Positions 10,116 through 22,495 are shown, counted from the first letter of the stretch. The stretch: 64,000 nucleotides of DNA from Talinum fruticosum (GCA_021018815.1 JAITYX010000088.1:806001-870000), one strand, 5' to 3'. Translations and numbers: made by a program. Notes: generated by a model from the letters alone, not told the origin.

Positions 10116-12957
10116 TTATGCATTAATCATGCCAAGCTTATTCCTAATAAAGCAAAGCGTATCCTCACTAAGTGGCTTAGTAAAGATATCAACTAATTGA
10201 AGATTGGTAGGAATGAACTCAAGTTCAATATCACTCTTTTCGAATGATCTCTCGAAAATGATACCGACTCGAATATGTTTAGTCTTTCAATGCTCGAATT
10301 AGATTCTTGGTGATGATGATTGCACTTTGATTGTCACACTTGATTGGAATTGATTTGAATGAAAGTCCAAGATCTCTTAAGTGTTGCTTTATCCATAAAA
10401 TATGAGCACAACATGATCCAGGTTGCGACATACTCAGCTTCAGTAGTTGATAGAGCTACCGAGTTTTGCTTCTTTGAGTGCCAAGATATCGGGGACCGAC
10501 CCGAAATTAGCGAGGCTCCCGAGGTGCTCTTTTCGTCAACTTTGTATCTAGCATAGTCAGCATCTAAGTATCCGAGTGAGAGTCGGTTCCGAGTATTTAG
10601 AGTACCATAAGCCTAAATTCCGAGTCCCTGCAAGATATGTAAATATTCTCTTCACCGCAGTGAGATGTGATTCTTTTGGATTAGCTTGAAATCTTCCACA
10701 TAGACAGACACTAAACATTATGTCTAGCCTACTAAAAGTAAGATATAGCAAAGATTCAATCATACCTCGGTAGAGTTTCGATCTACTACTTTACATTTTG
10801 TCGTTTGAGTCCAGCTTTTATGTTGTTGTTCATAGATGTTCGCTGCATGTTTTGCATCTTGAAGTTTGTACTTCTTCAGCAGCTCCTTGGTATACTTTGA
10901 TTGATGGACATAGATGCCATCTTTGTCTTGCTTGATTTGTAGACCAAGGAAGAAATTGAGTTCTCCCATTATACTCATTTGAAATTCCTATCTTATTAAC
11001 TCGGAAAACTCCCGACATAGAATTTCATTAGTAGCTCCAAAAATTATATTATCAACATAGATCTCAAGCAATAAGAAAGTGTTTCCCCTTAGTTTTTATA
11101 AAAAGAGTCTTGTCAATCTGACCTCTTCTAAAATCATTTTCAACCAAGAAATTGCTTAGTCTTTCATACCAACCTCCGGGAGCTTATTTAAGACCATAGA
11201 GAGCTTTTTGCAATTTGAAAACATGATTTGGAAATTATGAGTTTTCAAATCCAGGGGGCTACTCAACATAGACTTCCTCTTCAATGAAACCATTAAGAAA
11301 AGCACATTTAACATCCATTTGATACAATTTGATATTCATGCTAGATGCAAATGCTAATAAGATTCTAATAGCTTCAATTCAGCAACAAAGTGCAAAGGTT
11401 TCCCCACAATCAATCCCTTCTTCTTGATTGTAACCTTGAGCAACAAGTCTAGCCTTATTTCGACTACCAACCCACCTTTATCCAGTTTGTTCTTGAAAAC
11501 CCATTTGGTTCCTATGACTGGATGATCGGAAGGTCATTTGGTCGAGTCCGGACTTGGTTTCTTTCAAATTGATTGAGTTCCTCTTGCATGGCCTCTACTC
11601 ATTCAGGTTCATGAAGGGCTTCTAGTGCATTTCGGGTTCGATTAATGAGATGAATGCGGTGAATGCACATAGATTTTTAGAGAGGAACAAGTTCTTACTC
11701 CACTTGTTGATATTAGATAAGATGTTTTCTAGTAGGTGGCTAGAAGCATACTTGAATGCTCTACCTGTTCTCCGGTTCACCAGATCCGTAGGTTGAATTG
11801 GTTGATCTTCGAAGTCCGTTCCGAGTGGGCTTGTTCATCTAATTGGCCTTCAACATTCTGAGCTGGCTCTTGAGTTGTCTCATTCTGAGTCATGTTATTC
11901 CGAGTCACTTCGTGCTCGAATGACTTTGATTTGATTCTTGATGAGCTCATTTTCATCCGAGATCATCTTTACTGAGTTTCGGGTCCGACACTTGTTGACT
12001 CACTTGGTTTTTGCTATTCAATCTCATCAAACACAACGTGGATGCTTTTTTCCACTTTGTTAGTTCTTTTATTGAAAATACAATATGCTTTGCTATGAGA
12101 TGAATAACCAAGAAAAATACCTTCATCCGACCGAGGATCAAACTTGGTCAGGTGATCCTTACCATTGTTGTGAATGAAGCACTTACATGCAAAGGGTTTG
12201 AAGTATGAAATGTTAGGTTTCTTCCCTTTGTACAGCTCATATGGAGTTTTCTTTAGGATGGGTCCGATGAGGAATCTATTCAACGTGTAATTTGTCTGTG
12301 TTGACTACCTCAGCCCGTAAATTACGGTAGATTATGTTCAATCATCATTGTCCTAGCTATTTCTTCAATAGTTCGGTTCTTCCTCTCCACCACTCCATTT
12401 GTTTAGGAGTTCTTGGTGCTGAGAAGTTATGAGAGATGTCATTCTTGTCGGAGAACTCTGCAAATTCCGAGTAGCCGAACTCCCTTCCATGGTCGGTTCG
12501 AATTCTCCGAATCCGAGTCCGAGACTCAACTTGGATTTTCAAGCAAAGCTTGCTAAACTCTTTGAATGCTTCATTTATGTGCTTAAGAAAACACGCCTGG
12601 GTAAATCGTCAGTAGTCATCAACAATAACAAGCACATATGATTTACCTCCGAGACTCTTGACAGGGATTTCACCACATAAATCCATATGCAACATTTCAA
12701 GCACCTTGGATGTGGAAACAGCTTTTAAGAGATTTAAAAGGATGATCCGACTTATTTCTCTTTTGTGCATGCTTCATAGATTTTACCTTTCTTAAATGCA
12801 CAATCAGACAATCCTCCGACTAAACCATGAGATGCAAGTTTCTTAATGGTGTGCATGCTAGCATGACCTAGTCTACGATGCCATGTCCATGAATCATCAT
12901 GAAGAGATGCTTTTAAACAAGATAAGTTTAGACTCGGGTCATAAAGAGGAATAGTGA
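10116..12957 (-). pseudogene. Copia pol remnant of element A (integrase, reverse transcriptase, RNase H)
   Basis: Coding order on the minus strand: the integrase zinc region (TWHRRLGHASMHTIKKL ... IYEACTK, where the CxxC is broken by Cys-to-Tyr), integrase core (FGYSEFAEF region near 12470), reverse transcriptase with [13 protein letters not shown] coding near 11310, then the catalytic box, here YVDN instead of YVDD (about 11060). The RNase H end ends LGMINA and a TAA at 10116. Many frameshifts and stops break it. The loss of the second catalytic Asp and the broken zinc ligand show it could not work even if the frame were open. Protease and gag are deleted. Confidence 0.85.
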
Positions 12958-14110
12958 AACTGAGGTAACCTTTACAGACTAGGGACAACCGAGCGTAGTT
13001 AACCCTTAGAGAGTAAGAAAGAGCTTGTGACTCGATTATAAGACTTTACAACTCGAAAAAGTGTTATGTACGAGACTTGGAGTTGTAAGATGAAGATTGA
13101 ATGAGTATTATACAAAGAGATAAAATTTCAGCAATGGGTTCAAGCAATCTCTAAGTCTTGTGTAGTGGGTTCTATTTATAGGTGACCAAGCAGATTAGCC
13201 GTTGTGACTATATGCTGATTTGAAGTCCACTTTGACCGTTGTAACGGTTCCTCCGAGTCGCTCGTAAAAGATCCGTTCGGATATGAACATTGTCTAACGG
13301 CTCTTGATTCCTTAGGATATCCCAATCCACTGGTGGTGTATGAAAAGTAGGGTGGAAACCACTCGTTGAGCTTAGCGTTGAAGATTTTCGGTTTTGGAAA
13401 TAGACAACCTTGACATAGTGTCGGGACCTTGGTCAAAAGTACAAAAAGCCTTGTCTGCAGGTGACTAACCTCTTGAAGCCGGTTACTTTTGTAATTCAAA
13501 AAGTAGGATAACGTCGTTTAGATAACCTACAAAAGTAAACCAATTTTGGTTCTCAAAGTATAAAATACTTTAGTCAAAGATTAGGCACGAGATAATAATT
13601 TAATTAAGATCATTAAGTGTATAATTATCCGAGTCCAAGAAGAGTGGAATTTTCCGAATCTAATATTCATTATGCTCAAAATTCCATCTAAGTCGATCTA
13701 GAGAAAGATCAGGTTATAGAAGAGAATATCAAAGTATGAGTACTTGATCTAGACAAATATATTTCACTCAAAACATGCTGACTTAGATAATTCACTTTAT
13801 CTTAGAATATGAAGTTAGAACTTAGTTTGAAAGAGTTATAGTCAATGATTGATGATGCGATAAATCTAAGTGATGTCCGAGTGACTAAGAACCACCAGAG
13901 TGAATTGATGAACAAGAGTATGCTTTCGAGTCTGTCGAATCGAATGAAAACATACGCAGTAGTTTCGTAACACGCGAAAAGTTTCTATAACACTCAAAAA
14001 GTTTCTATAACTCTCGGAATGACTTGTAATCAAAACTTAGAAGGAATGAAGTTTGTACCGATTCCTTGATAGTACACGAGAATGATATAAATGTAGAATC
14101 CGAGTCTTCA
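12958..14110 (-). repeat. 3' LTR of element C, left edge deleted
   Basis: This is homologous to the inner and distal parts of the LTR at 27528-28934. On the plus strand it starts inside the LTR at AACTGAGGTAACC, missing about 330 bp, and ends AATCCGAGTCTTCA followed by ATCTCCCC, the polypurine tract on the minus strand. Its left boundary is the deletion junction with element A's integrase. Confidence 0.85.
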
Positions 14111-14258
14111 ATCTCCCCTTTTTGATGAAAGGCATTCCATACTCGGATAGAAACGTTGTTAGTGAAACAATCCTGAGTTTTCATTCTTTCTCAAAGAGTA
14201 TATCGTAGTTTAGAAATAGAATCACGTAAGTAGCTAAAGTGGTTCGGACTTAGATCGT

Positions 14259-15888
14259 TGAAGACTCGTGTATGATCGACTAACCCCTTGGATGTGTTTT
14301 GATTTCATGCATTCATCTAAATTTAGGACAAAGCAAGAAGCTTCCTAAAAGAAATTCATTTAACTAAGTCATATGCTTTACAATTCATTATTTCAATATG
14401 ACTTATTCTTGATCGAACTCACACTTAAGCATATTAAGATTATCCGACTAAGTCCGACCCACTAAGTCGGACTCGGACTCGAAAGTAGAATTTGAGTTAG
14501 TTATGACGAGCTGAGTAAGTCGGACCCACTCGGATCCGATCAACTCCGAACTTAGATTCTGACTCACTTAGATCCGACCCACTCGGAACTCGGATTCCGA
14601 CCCATTAAGTCGGACTCGGACAATTAGTTTGCCTACGCTATTATTTTTTTAATCATGCGTAATTGTAAAATGTCTATATAACTCATGTGCCCATTAAGAT
14701 TGAATGATTTATTTATGAGTTTTGGCATATCCGGAATCCGAGTATAATAAATATTAGACTTGAAATATTCCAGATTAATAGATTAAGGTAATTAGTCATT
14801 AAATGCTTTAGTTAAACTAATCCTTATCTAATTATAGACCAAAGTATATTTATACTTTGAGAACCATTGTGCTTAATGTTTTTGCAGGTTTTTCTAATGT
14901 CAATTATTTGAAGAAAAAGCAAAAACAAAAGGCTTCGATCTGTTAAAGCACTCGCCGGACAAAGAGCTGGAATTTTTAGAAAAGCTCGGAACTTACCGAC
15001 AACCTTGTCTATTACTTGTTTTGGGTAATATTTTATTTACGAGTCTCACGGACTTTTCGTTTTGCTTTTGCAGTTTACAAAGTTGGAAAAGAGTTGTTGG
15101 AAGCTAGGACCAAGGCACAATGGCTATTTCAAGGTGGTCCATAAACCTAAGTGACTCGGACTATCCGTTGCAACGGCTAGTTGACTCGAGCAGACTTCAA
15201 CAGAAAGACGTTGGAGGCATAACGGCTATCTCCTCAAGGTAGACTATTTATAGAAGCCTTAGCACAAGATTTCAACCGACGAAGGGCAGAAAAAGAGAGA
15301 CCATATTGAACATCTTCTCTAGCATACAACTTCGAAACTCTAATTCTAATATTCCGAGTTGTATTTTTCCGAGTCAATTATATTGCAATTCTTACTACTC
15401 TTCTACTCTATCTCTCCGATCGAGTTGTATAGGTTACCTCAACTCGGTTGTCCCAAACTATAAAGGTTACTTCGGTTTGGAAGTACCAGCTTAGATAAGA
15501 GAACTTCTAACCCCGGGAAAAATTGGAGGATCCCAAGTTGATAAGGTAACTTCAACTTGGAAGTACTAGGTTAGTCGGATAAGGTAAATTCCGAGCTCGC
15601 GAAAATTGTAATAGATTTGTTTGGCAACAAATCCGGGTAGTCATATTCATTGTAATTGAGGATTCAATTAGTGGATTTGACTTGGTGTCCGGATTGACAC
15701 CGTCCGTGGTTTTGTGCCCGGGAGGGTTTCCATGTATATATGAGTTTACACTTTTTTGACACCAATCTAGACTCGGAATTTGCTTCTTAATCGGTTATGT
15801 GCAAAAAAGTTTGATTTTCTCGAAATCTTCCAATACCCTATTCACCCCTCCTCTAGGGCGACTTAACTTCTCCGAGAGCAAACCTTCA
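14259..15888 (+). repeat. 5' LTR of element B
   Basis: It starts TGAAGACTCGTGTATG and ends GAGCAAACCTTCA, about 1630 bp. It holds a TATA-like TATTTATAGAAGCC (about 15245-15258) and AACGG motifs shortly upstream. A tandem-like group of short TCGGAC/CCGAC-rich words lies at about 14450-14625. The solo LTR at 56614-58103 is the same family. Confidence 0.9.
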
Positions 15889-15903
15889 ATTGGTATCAAA
15901 GCC
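15889..15903 (+). other. Primer binding site of element B
   Basis: ATTGGTATCAAAGCC follows the 5' LTR directly. It matches the TGGTATCAGAGC primer site complementary to the 3' end of initiator methionine tRNA, with one mismatch. Copies C and D have the same site on the minus strand. Confidence 0.85.
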
Positions 15904-15945
15904 TAGCCTTTCCAGAGGATCTCACCATCCAAAGGTTTAAAGATC

Positions 15946-17800
15946 ATGGCTCATAGTACTTGGAGAATTCGAAGAAGGAAGATCTCTTTTGAGGCCACCC
16001 AAGTTCAAAGGCTCAAACTTTGCACTTTGGAAGAAGTTGATGCAATGCTTCATCCATGATCTTGATGAACAAGTGTGGAAGGTCATCACCGAGGGAAACT
16101 ATATTCCCACAAAGCTAGAAGGTGACCAAACAGTGGCGAAACTAAAGTCGAATACAACATTGAAGAGAAGGAAAGGTACGGGAAGAACTTTAGAGCTATG
16201 AACATCCTTCTATGTGCCATAGATGCTTCGGAGTGCAATAGAGTCTCGGCTTGTGACACAACTAAAGCAGGTGTGAGACACCTTGGTGACAACATATGAA
16301 GGAACAAGCCAAGTGAGACAAACTAAGATCAGCCGATACCTCCACAAGTATGAGCTATTCAAAATGGAAGAAGCCGAGAGCATCACCGAGATGTATATCC
16401 GATTCACGGAGATTGTTAATAATCTCAAATCTCTCAGTAAGAAGATGCCTAATGAAGAAGTTGTTAGAAAACTTCGAGGAGCCTACCAAAGAAGAAATGG
16501 GGTCCAAAGGTGACTGCAATAGAAGAAGCACAGGACCTCAACAAATTGAAATTAGATGAGCTCACAGGAAAATTTCGACCCATGAGCTACATCTCCAAGA
16601 GGAGGATTCTAAGGACAACCCAAGAAGGAACATTGCACTAAAAGCCTCGGAAAAGCTGAACTAAGTTCAAGTAGTTCGACTCGAAGAGGACCCAATAAAG
16701 CAAATTGCAAAAGGCTTCAAGAAGATGATGAAGCATCGGATATTGAAAAAGAAGCCTAAATCCGAGGTCCTCGGACGAGAAAGAAAAGGTAAACTCTCTC
16801 ATCCTCTCAATTCTTTTTCTAGTAATTATTCCGGGTGTTTGAAGCGTGGTAGCAAGGAACACACCATCAAATATTGCCCAGAAAAGAAGAGAGATTACAA
16901 AAAGAAGAAGACCACTAGTTATAGTAAGAATGAGTCGAAGAAGAAGGAGACTCATCCGACTCGGACATAGAGGATGAGTCCAAGTGTCTAATAGCAATGA
17001 CTCGACTCGGACACGTAGACCGAATCGAACAATACTTATCCGATGTTGAGGAAAACGATCCTCAAGAGGTAATCAATTACTATCTTACATTTTCTAAGAA
17101 ACATCTTACAAAGTACATTTTTTTCTTTAGAGGAAAAGTCTAACTCTAATTCTTCCCTCTTTCAAGAAAAACTTGAGTCTCTTAAAACCGAGAACAATTT
17201 TCGAAAAATGATCTAGAAAAACCGAGACTCGGTTTAAAGGTACTTGAGACTAGCTCACATGATAATGAGACTTAGTCTGAGTGCCTTATATCCGAGAATG
17301 AGCTTTTAAAGAAAAAGCTGGATGAGTCTCGGAAGTTGATTTTAGAACTCACTTAAGGTCGAAAAACCTTAATCTCCTTCTTGGTTCTCATTGTGTTTCT
17401 TTTCAAAAAGAAGGTTTTGATTTTAATTCTAAAAAGAGGATAACTCCTATAAAGTTCCTTTCAAGAGGGATTCTCAAAAATCTTTTCAAAAATTCCGAGT
17501 CTAGTTCAATTCACACAGTGAGAAAGAGAACTCAGCTCGAAAGGTTTATCAAGAGAAGTCTGCTCGGACTTTTTACAAAAGAAAGGATTTTAACAAACCC
17601 GAAACTCGGTTTTCAAAAAGGAAGACTCGAATCGGACCCCTCCAAAATTATTCAAATTTGGGTTCCCAAAGTGCCCTTCCTCCAAAACTAACCTCAATAA
17701 GAATAGTTACTGGGATTCGTTAGAGGAAGCAAGAAGGGTTAGTTTGTTTTCTTTTTGCAGGTACACTACAAAGCAAAGGAAGACTCGGTCCGACCCTCAA
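15946..17800 (+). pseudogene. Gag remnant of element B
   Basis: The ATG at 15946 is followed by a shifted frame with RPPKFKGSNFALWKKLMQCF and EQVWKVITEG (about 15989-16110). Next comes the UBN2/gag core (16283-16513), with YEGTSQVRQTKISRYLHKYE and FTEIVNNLKSLSKK. A zinc-knuckle region lies at about 16840-16885, where the CxxCx4Hx4C motif has its second Cys replaced by Arg (CLKRGSKEHTIKYC). The tail (17150-17360) is Lys/Glu-rich with heptad-like Leu spacing, as in the autonomous copies. Frameshifts at several points make it inactive as read. Nothing after it resembles pol. Confidence 0.8.
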
Positions 17801-18187
17801 AGAGTGCTAAGAATTTTAACTTGGTCGAGTCATTGATTTGGAAAAGCACTTAGGTAAAACTCTAGTCATCTCCTTAATAATATCATTCCGGACATCAACT
17901 AAAGTATGATTAACCTTACTTATCATTAAATTTAATTGGTATTTATATTTATTCTGTTCAAAATCTCATTCTCTCCTTGTTTATTTTTGATGAAATGCAT
18001 TAGGGGAGAGAATAATAGACTTTGTAGATTCATCCGCTTAGGGGAGTTCAATGGTTTAGGGGAGCGAATTTTGAAAAGTTTCTCAAATTTAAAATTCTCC
18101 TTATGTCATTTTAATTATGCTCGATAATTATGATGAATTTCTTTAAGTCATTATTTAGTTGAATGCCTTTCATCAAAAAGGGGAGAG
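17801..18187 (+). other. Untranslated 3' interior and polypurine tracts of element B
   Basis: Four purine tracts are visible: TTAGGGGAGAGAATAA (about 18000), TTAGGGGAGTTCA (about 18038), TTTAGGGGAGCG (about 18056) and ATCAAAAAGGGGAGAG abutting the 3' LTR (18172-18187). Only the last should prime plus-strand synthesis at the LTR. The 62-aa ORF here (17936-18127) has no coding support. Confidence 0.6.
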
Positions 18188-19815
18188 TGAAGACTCGGGT
18201 ATGACTGACTAACCCCGTGGATGTATTTTGATTTCATGCATTCATCTAAATTTAGGACAAAGCAAGAACCATCCTAAAAGAAATTTATTTAACTAAGTCA
18301 TATGCTTTACAATTCATTATTTCAATATGACTTATTCTTGACTGAACTCACACTTAAGCATATTAAGATTATCCGACTAAGTCCGACCCACTAAGTCGGA
18401 CTCGGACTCGGAAAGTAGAATTTGAGTTAGTTATGACAGACTAAGTAAGTCCGACCAACTCGGATCTGACCCACTCGAACTCGGATTCCGACTCACTTAG
18501 ATCCGACCCACTCGTAACTCCGATTCGACCCATTACGTCGAGACTCGGACATTTAGTTTGCCTACGCTATTATTTGTTTAATCATGCGTAATTGTAAAAT
18601 GTCTATATAACTCATGTGCCCATTAAGATTGAATGATTTATTTATGAGTTTTGGCATATCCGGAATCCGAGTATAATAAATATTAGACTTGAAATATTCC
18701 AGATTAATAGATTAAGGTAATTAGTCATTAAATGCTTTAGTTAAACTAATCCTTATCTAATTATAGACCAAAGTATATTTATACTTTGAGAACCATTGTG
18801 CTTAATGTTTTTGCGGGTTTTTCTAATGTCAATTATTTGAAGAAAAAGCAAAAACAAAAGGCTTCGATCTGTTAAAGCACTGCCGGACAAAGAGCTGGAA
18901 TTTTTAGAAAAGCTCGGAACTTACCGACAACCTTGTCTATTACTTGTTTTGGGTAATATTTTATTTACGAGTCTCACGGACTTTTCGTTTTGCTTTTGCA
19001 GTTTACAAAGTTGGAAAAGAGTTGTTGGAAGCTAGGACCAAGGCACAATGGCTATTTCAAGGTGGTCCATAAACCTAAGTGACTCGGACTATCCGTTGCA
19101 ATGGCTAGTTGACTCGGACGACTTCAACGAAAAGACGTTGGAGGCATAACGGCTATCTCTTCAAGGTAGACTATTTATAGAAGCCTTAGCATAAGATTTC
19201 AACCGACGAAGGGCAGAAAAAGAGAGACCATATTGAACATCTTCTCTAGCATACAACTTCGAAACTCTAATTCTAATATTCCGAGTTGTATTTTTCGAGT
19301 CGATTATATTGCAATTCTTACTACTCTTCTACTCTATCTCTCCGACCGAGTTGTATAGGTTACCTCAACTCGGTTGTCCCAAACTATAAAGGTTACTTCA
19401 GTTTGGAAGTACCAGCTTAGATAAGAGAACTTCTAACCCCGGGAAAAATTGGAGGATCCCAAGTTGATAAGGTAACTTCAACTTGGAAGTACTAGGTTAG
19501 TCGGATAAGGTAAATTCCGAGCTCGCGAAAATTGTAATAGATTTGTTTGGGAACAAATCCGGGTAGTCATATTCATTGTAATTGAGTATTCAATTAGTGG
19601 ATTTGACTTGGTGTCCGGATTGACACTGTCCGTGGTTTTCTCCCCGGGAGGGTTTCCACGTATATCCGAGTTTACACTTTTCCGAGTCCAATCTAGACTA
19701 AGAATTTGCTTCTTAATCGAGTTATGTGCAAAAAGAGTTTGATTTTATCAAAAATCTTCCATCACCCTATTCACCCCCTCTAGGATGACTTAACTTCTCC
19801 AAGAGCAAACCTTCA
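18188..19815 (+). repeat. 3' LTR of element B
   Basis: It starts TGAAGACTCGGGTATGACTG directly after the polypurine tract and ends AACCTTCA, followed by the ATCGT target duplication. It aligns with the 5' LTR end to end, with scattered substitutions and small indels. Confidence 0.92.
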
Positions 19816-20119
19816 ATCGTATTAGAGAGATTATACTTAGATTGCATCAAAGCTAAGAATGAAATATCGCATAGAAATGAAGTGATTAGAACTTAGAGTA
19901 TTGCTTACATCGAGCAAAGATACACAACCGAGTTGACATATCGGAGCAAGATATACTAAGAAATAGAAACTCGGAAAGGAGTTACACTTAGAGGTAAATA
20001 AGCACGAAATGAAACTTCATTCATATTCACATAAGCATAGAAAATATGTACAAGAACCAAGAGAAAAACTCCCCTAAACAAGATAACAAATTTTCTAAAT
20101 ATTATCCCCTTTGCCTTTC

Positions 20120-21836
20120 AGCAAAAATAAAATGGAGAAGAATGTATCAAGTAGATACAATTTGTTTGTCCGGACAAAAACAAAAGAAAACAGAGAAAAA
20201 AATTTTGGATGGTGGAGTGGGAGTAGTCCGAGCTAAAGTGGATGAACGGGCAGTGCGCCTACACTGGTATGAGCGAGAAGACGTTGAAGATCTTGGCAGG
20301 GGCAACACTAGTAACTGCGGGATGGGCTCAGCTCGAGTGGCCGACCCGGAACAAGGTCGTCCAGAGGTTCATCCTCTTGGAACTCAATGGAAGGTGGTGA
20401 TTCCTCCGGCTTGACTGCTGCTAACCGACCTTTGTCGGCGAGGTCTCTGACTCACTCGGACTACTGTCCGAGCAAATTAGCTCCGGTTGAGGGCGAGAGC
20501 ACCTTGTCCCTTGGCTTCTTCCCTTTCTACTCTTTCTTCTTCCTCCTTCTCCCCTTCCCCTTTCTCCTCGAAGGAGCTGCCTCAGCCGCAGCCTCCACTT
20601 CTTCTTCTTCCGCCTCTCCGGAAGGAGATTTGGCGAGGCTCGAGGACTCTTCGATAGGTTAGAGCCGATCGGGGTCCTAAGCTGCTTTGGAGCGCCATTT
20701 TGGAGGAGCTCGATCAATTCCTTCTGCTCCCGAACCAGTGCCTTCATCTCAAGGAGCACGTCCTACCGCTCTCGAATTTGAGGCTGGGTTATCTTTTGGT
20801 TTATGGTCATAGACTCAAGGACAGTCTTGAATGACCGGAGAGTGTCCTTGATCTCAATGGACACAGAGGAGAGCTTGTCCAACATTGTGTTAGACAAAGA
20901 AGAAGAGAGAACATGAGAAGCACTCGAGGTGGAAGCACCGCCAAGTGAAGGAGGTAGAGATAGTGGAGTCCGAGTCTAAGTGTGAGGCGGAGGAGAAGGT
21001 TGCCTCGGTTCGAAGCCGTGAACCCGGACACCGAGGTTGGGTTTCCTGGTATCCATAGCCTAGAAGCTTTTTTCTACCAACTACTATGGCAGCCTCGAAG
21101 TCGCATTAGGATCTTAGGGGAGCGGGACTTTGAATTGTTTGAAGATGAAGGTGAGGAGAGCCCCAAACGGAAGAGGGGTGGATTTCTTTGTCCGAGTCGG
21201 CACGGAGGCCATCTACTCAATGATTGATGGGAAGAGGTCTACTTTGTAGCCCTCTAGAATGTCAAAAAGATTCTTAAGAATCTTGGAATTCGGATTCTCT
21301 TTGCTTGGACTACCGAGACAAAAAGGTTCTCATCAACGGAAAACAAAGTAGACGAGCTTCGACTTCATCCGAGTCATCGAAAAGTTTTTGCGCAACTCGG
21401 GGATTTCTTTTGCGTACTTCTTGAAGAATTCATCAGCAACCTCGTTGAAAGGTACGGGGTTGCTGTTGAGGAAAAGAGATGATACTTTGAATAAGTGATG
21501 GAGGAGAGAGACGTTGACTCGAACAACGACATCTTGAACTCTTGAGGTGACGATCCCGCAGAGCTAGAGAGATTTGAATAGAACTCGAAACGAGTTACGG
21601 GTAGATAAACTCACTGAACAGAGGAAATTTTAAACCCCTGTAGTTTTGAAGTGGTTCAACCACGAAAATCATGTGGTTCAACCACGAAAATTTTGTGGTT
21701 AGGAAGAATTTGTCATCCAACGTAAGGTGTTGGGTGACAAGGATTTTAAAGGGGTTGGAAGGACCCTCTTGGCTTTTGGTTCGGGGTTTCTTGGTTGCGA
21801 AGCAAGAAAGTCCGGGTGAGAACCTCTTTTCGGCAT
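20120..21836 (-). pseudogene. Accessory ORF remnant of element C
   Basis: The ATG at 21836 gives MPKRGSHPDFLASQ, then the frame is lost, as the homologous KKPRTKSQEGPSNP-type peptide lies in another frame. Later parts are recognisable by alignment to the other copies: the DDKFF and EVADEFF-type segments (about 21400-21720), then LLEMKALVREQKELIELLQN (about 20700-20757), which is probably a coiled coil, then a Lys/Arg/Glu-rich tract (20500-20650). A tandem duplication of ACCACGAAAATY(A/T)TGTGGTT occurs at about 21655-21700. It is the most decayed of the four copies. Confidence 0.6.
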
Positions 21837-22084
21837 AGTTGAGGAGTTTCGGAAAGAGAGGAGATGAACTTTGAGAGAGAGAGAAGATAGCTAAATAAGA
21901 GAAAGAGAGAAAAAAAAAGAGAGTAGAGAGATAGCTGAGAGCTTTCGGTGCTTACTTGAGATGTTTCTTGCTTTGCTTGAGAGAGAAGGTTTGCTCTTTG
22001 AAAACACCGAACTTTCTTGAGAGTTAGTATGCGAGAGAGTTAGTGAGAAGAGAGTAAAGTAGCGAAATGAAGGAAAATGGATGC

Positions 22085-22206
22085 TATTTATAGTGAAAGA
22101 ATTGTCCTTCGTATTCGTTCTAACCCAACTCTCCAACGGTCACCTCGGACCGGTGTGACTGTTTTGCTCTCCAACGGTTAGAATTCCAGTGTTTGTCTTA
22201 TAACGG
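22085..22206 (-). promoter_or_regulatory. Putative internal promoter of element C's accessory ORF
   Basis: The minus strand reads CACTATAAATAGCATCC (TATA at 22092-22085), about 250 bp before the ATG at 21836. Three AACGG cores lie upstream of it within about 70 bp (22135, 22173, 22202, on the plus strand). The middle one is TCCAACGGTTA, matching the plant M-phase-specific activator (MSA) consensus. This copy keeps all three sites. Confidence 0.5.
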
Positions 22207-22495
22207 CTAGTTCTCCGATTGATATGCATGAGAAAAAGAGAGAAAAAGAGAAATTTTTTAAAAGACATATATGAAATTCTCCGCTAATCTAGAGATGATT
22301 TCGAAGTTTGATGTCCATTTTTCTCAAAAATTGAGTCTGATCTCAGTAAAGTTTCGAGTCACTCGAAACTACAAGCAAGAAATAACTCATAGCTCAAGTA
22401 TAACTAGGTCAACTGAACTAATTATTATTAAAGTACGGAAAAGAAACATTTAACACATAATCATGTAAAGGAAATTCACTTAGAAAAGCACATAA

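Larger units (their letters stand above)
6104..12957 (-). mobile_element. Element A: truncated Sirevirus-like Ty1/copia retrotransposon
   Basis: Read on the minus strand: part of integrase (from 12957), reverse transcriptase, RNase H, the pol stop at 10116, an internal TATA box, an accessory ORF (9566-8019), several polypurine tracts and a 3' LTR (7628-6104). Gag, protease, primer site and 5' LTR are missing. At about 12957 the integrase region runs directly into the middle of element C's 3' LTR (GGAATAGTG/AAACTGAGGTAACC), so one deletion removed A's 5' half and C's LTR edge. The order (integrase before reverse transcriptase) is copia. The extra ORF between pol and the LTR, and the multiple purine tracts, point to Sirevirus-type elements. 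Confidence 0.85.
14259..19815 (+). mobile_element. Element B: gag-only (TR-GAG-like) copia retrotransposon inserted in element C
   Basis: This complete plus-strand insertion has 5' LTR 14259-15888, 3' LTR 18188-19815 and a perfect 5-bp target duplication ATCGT (14254-14258 and 19816-19820). The 2.3-kb interior has a primer site, a gag-like coding region with a coiled-coil tail and several polypurine tracts. No protease, integrase, reverse transcriptase or RNase H coding is present. The LTRs look about 98% alike by eye (not computed), so it is among the younger insertions. LTR ends, primer site and gag resemble the autonomous family, but most of the LTR body differs. Confidence 0.9.

Noticed and set aside
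15889..15903. tRNA gene-like match
   Set aside because: TGGTATCAAAGC is only the primer-site complement of a tRNA 3' end; no cloverleaf surrounds it.
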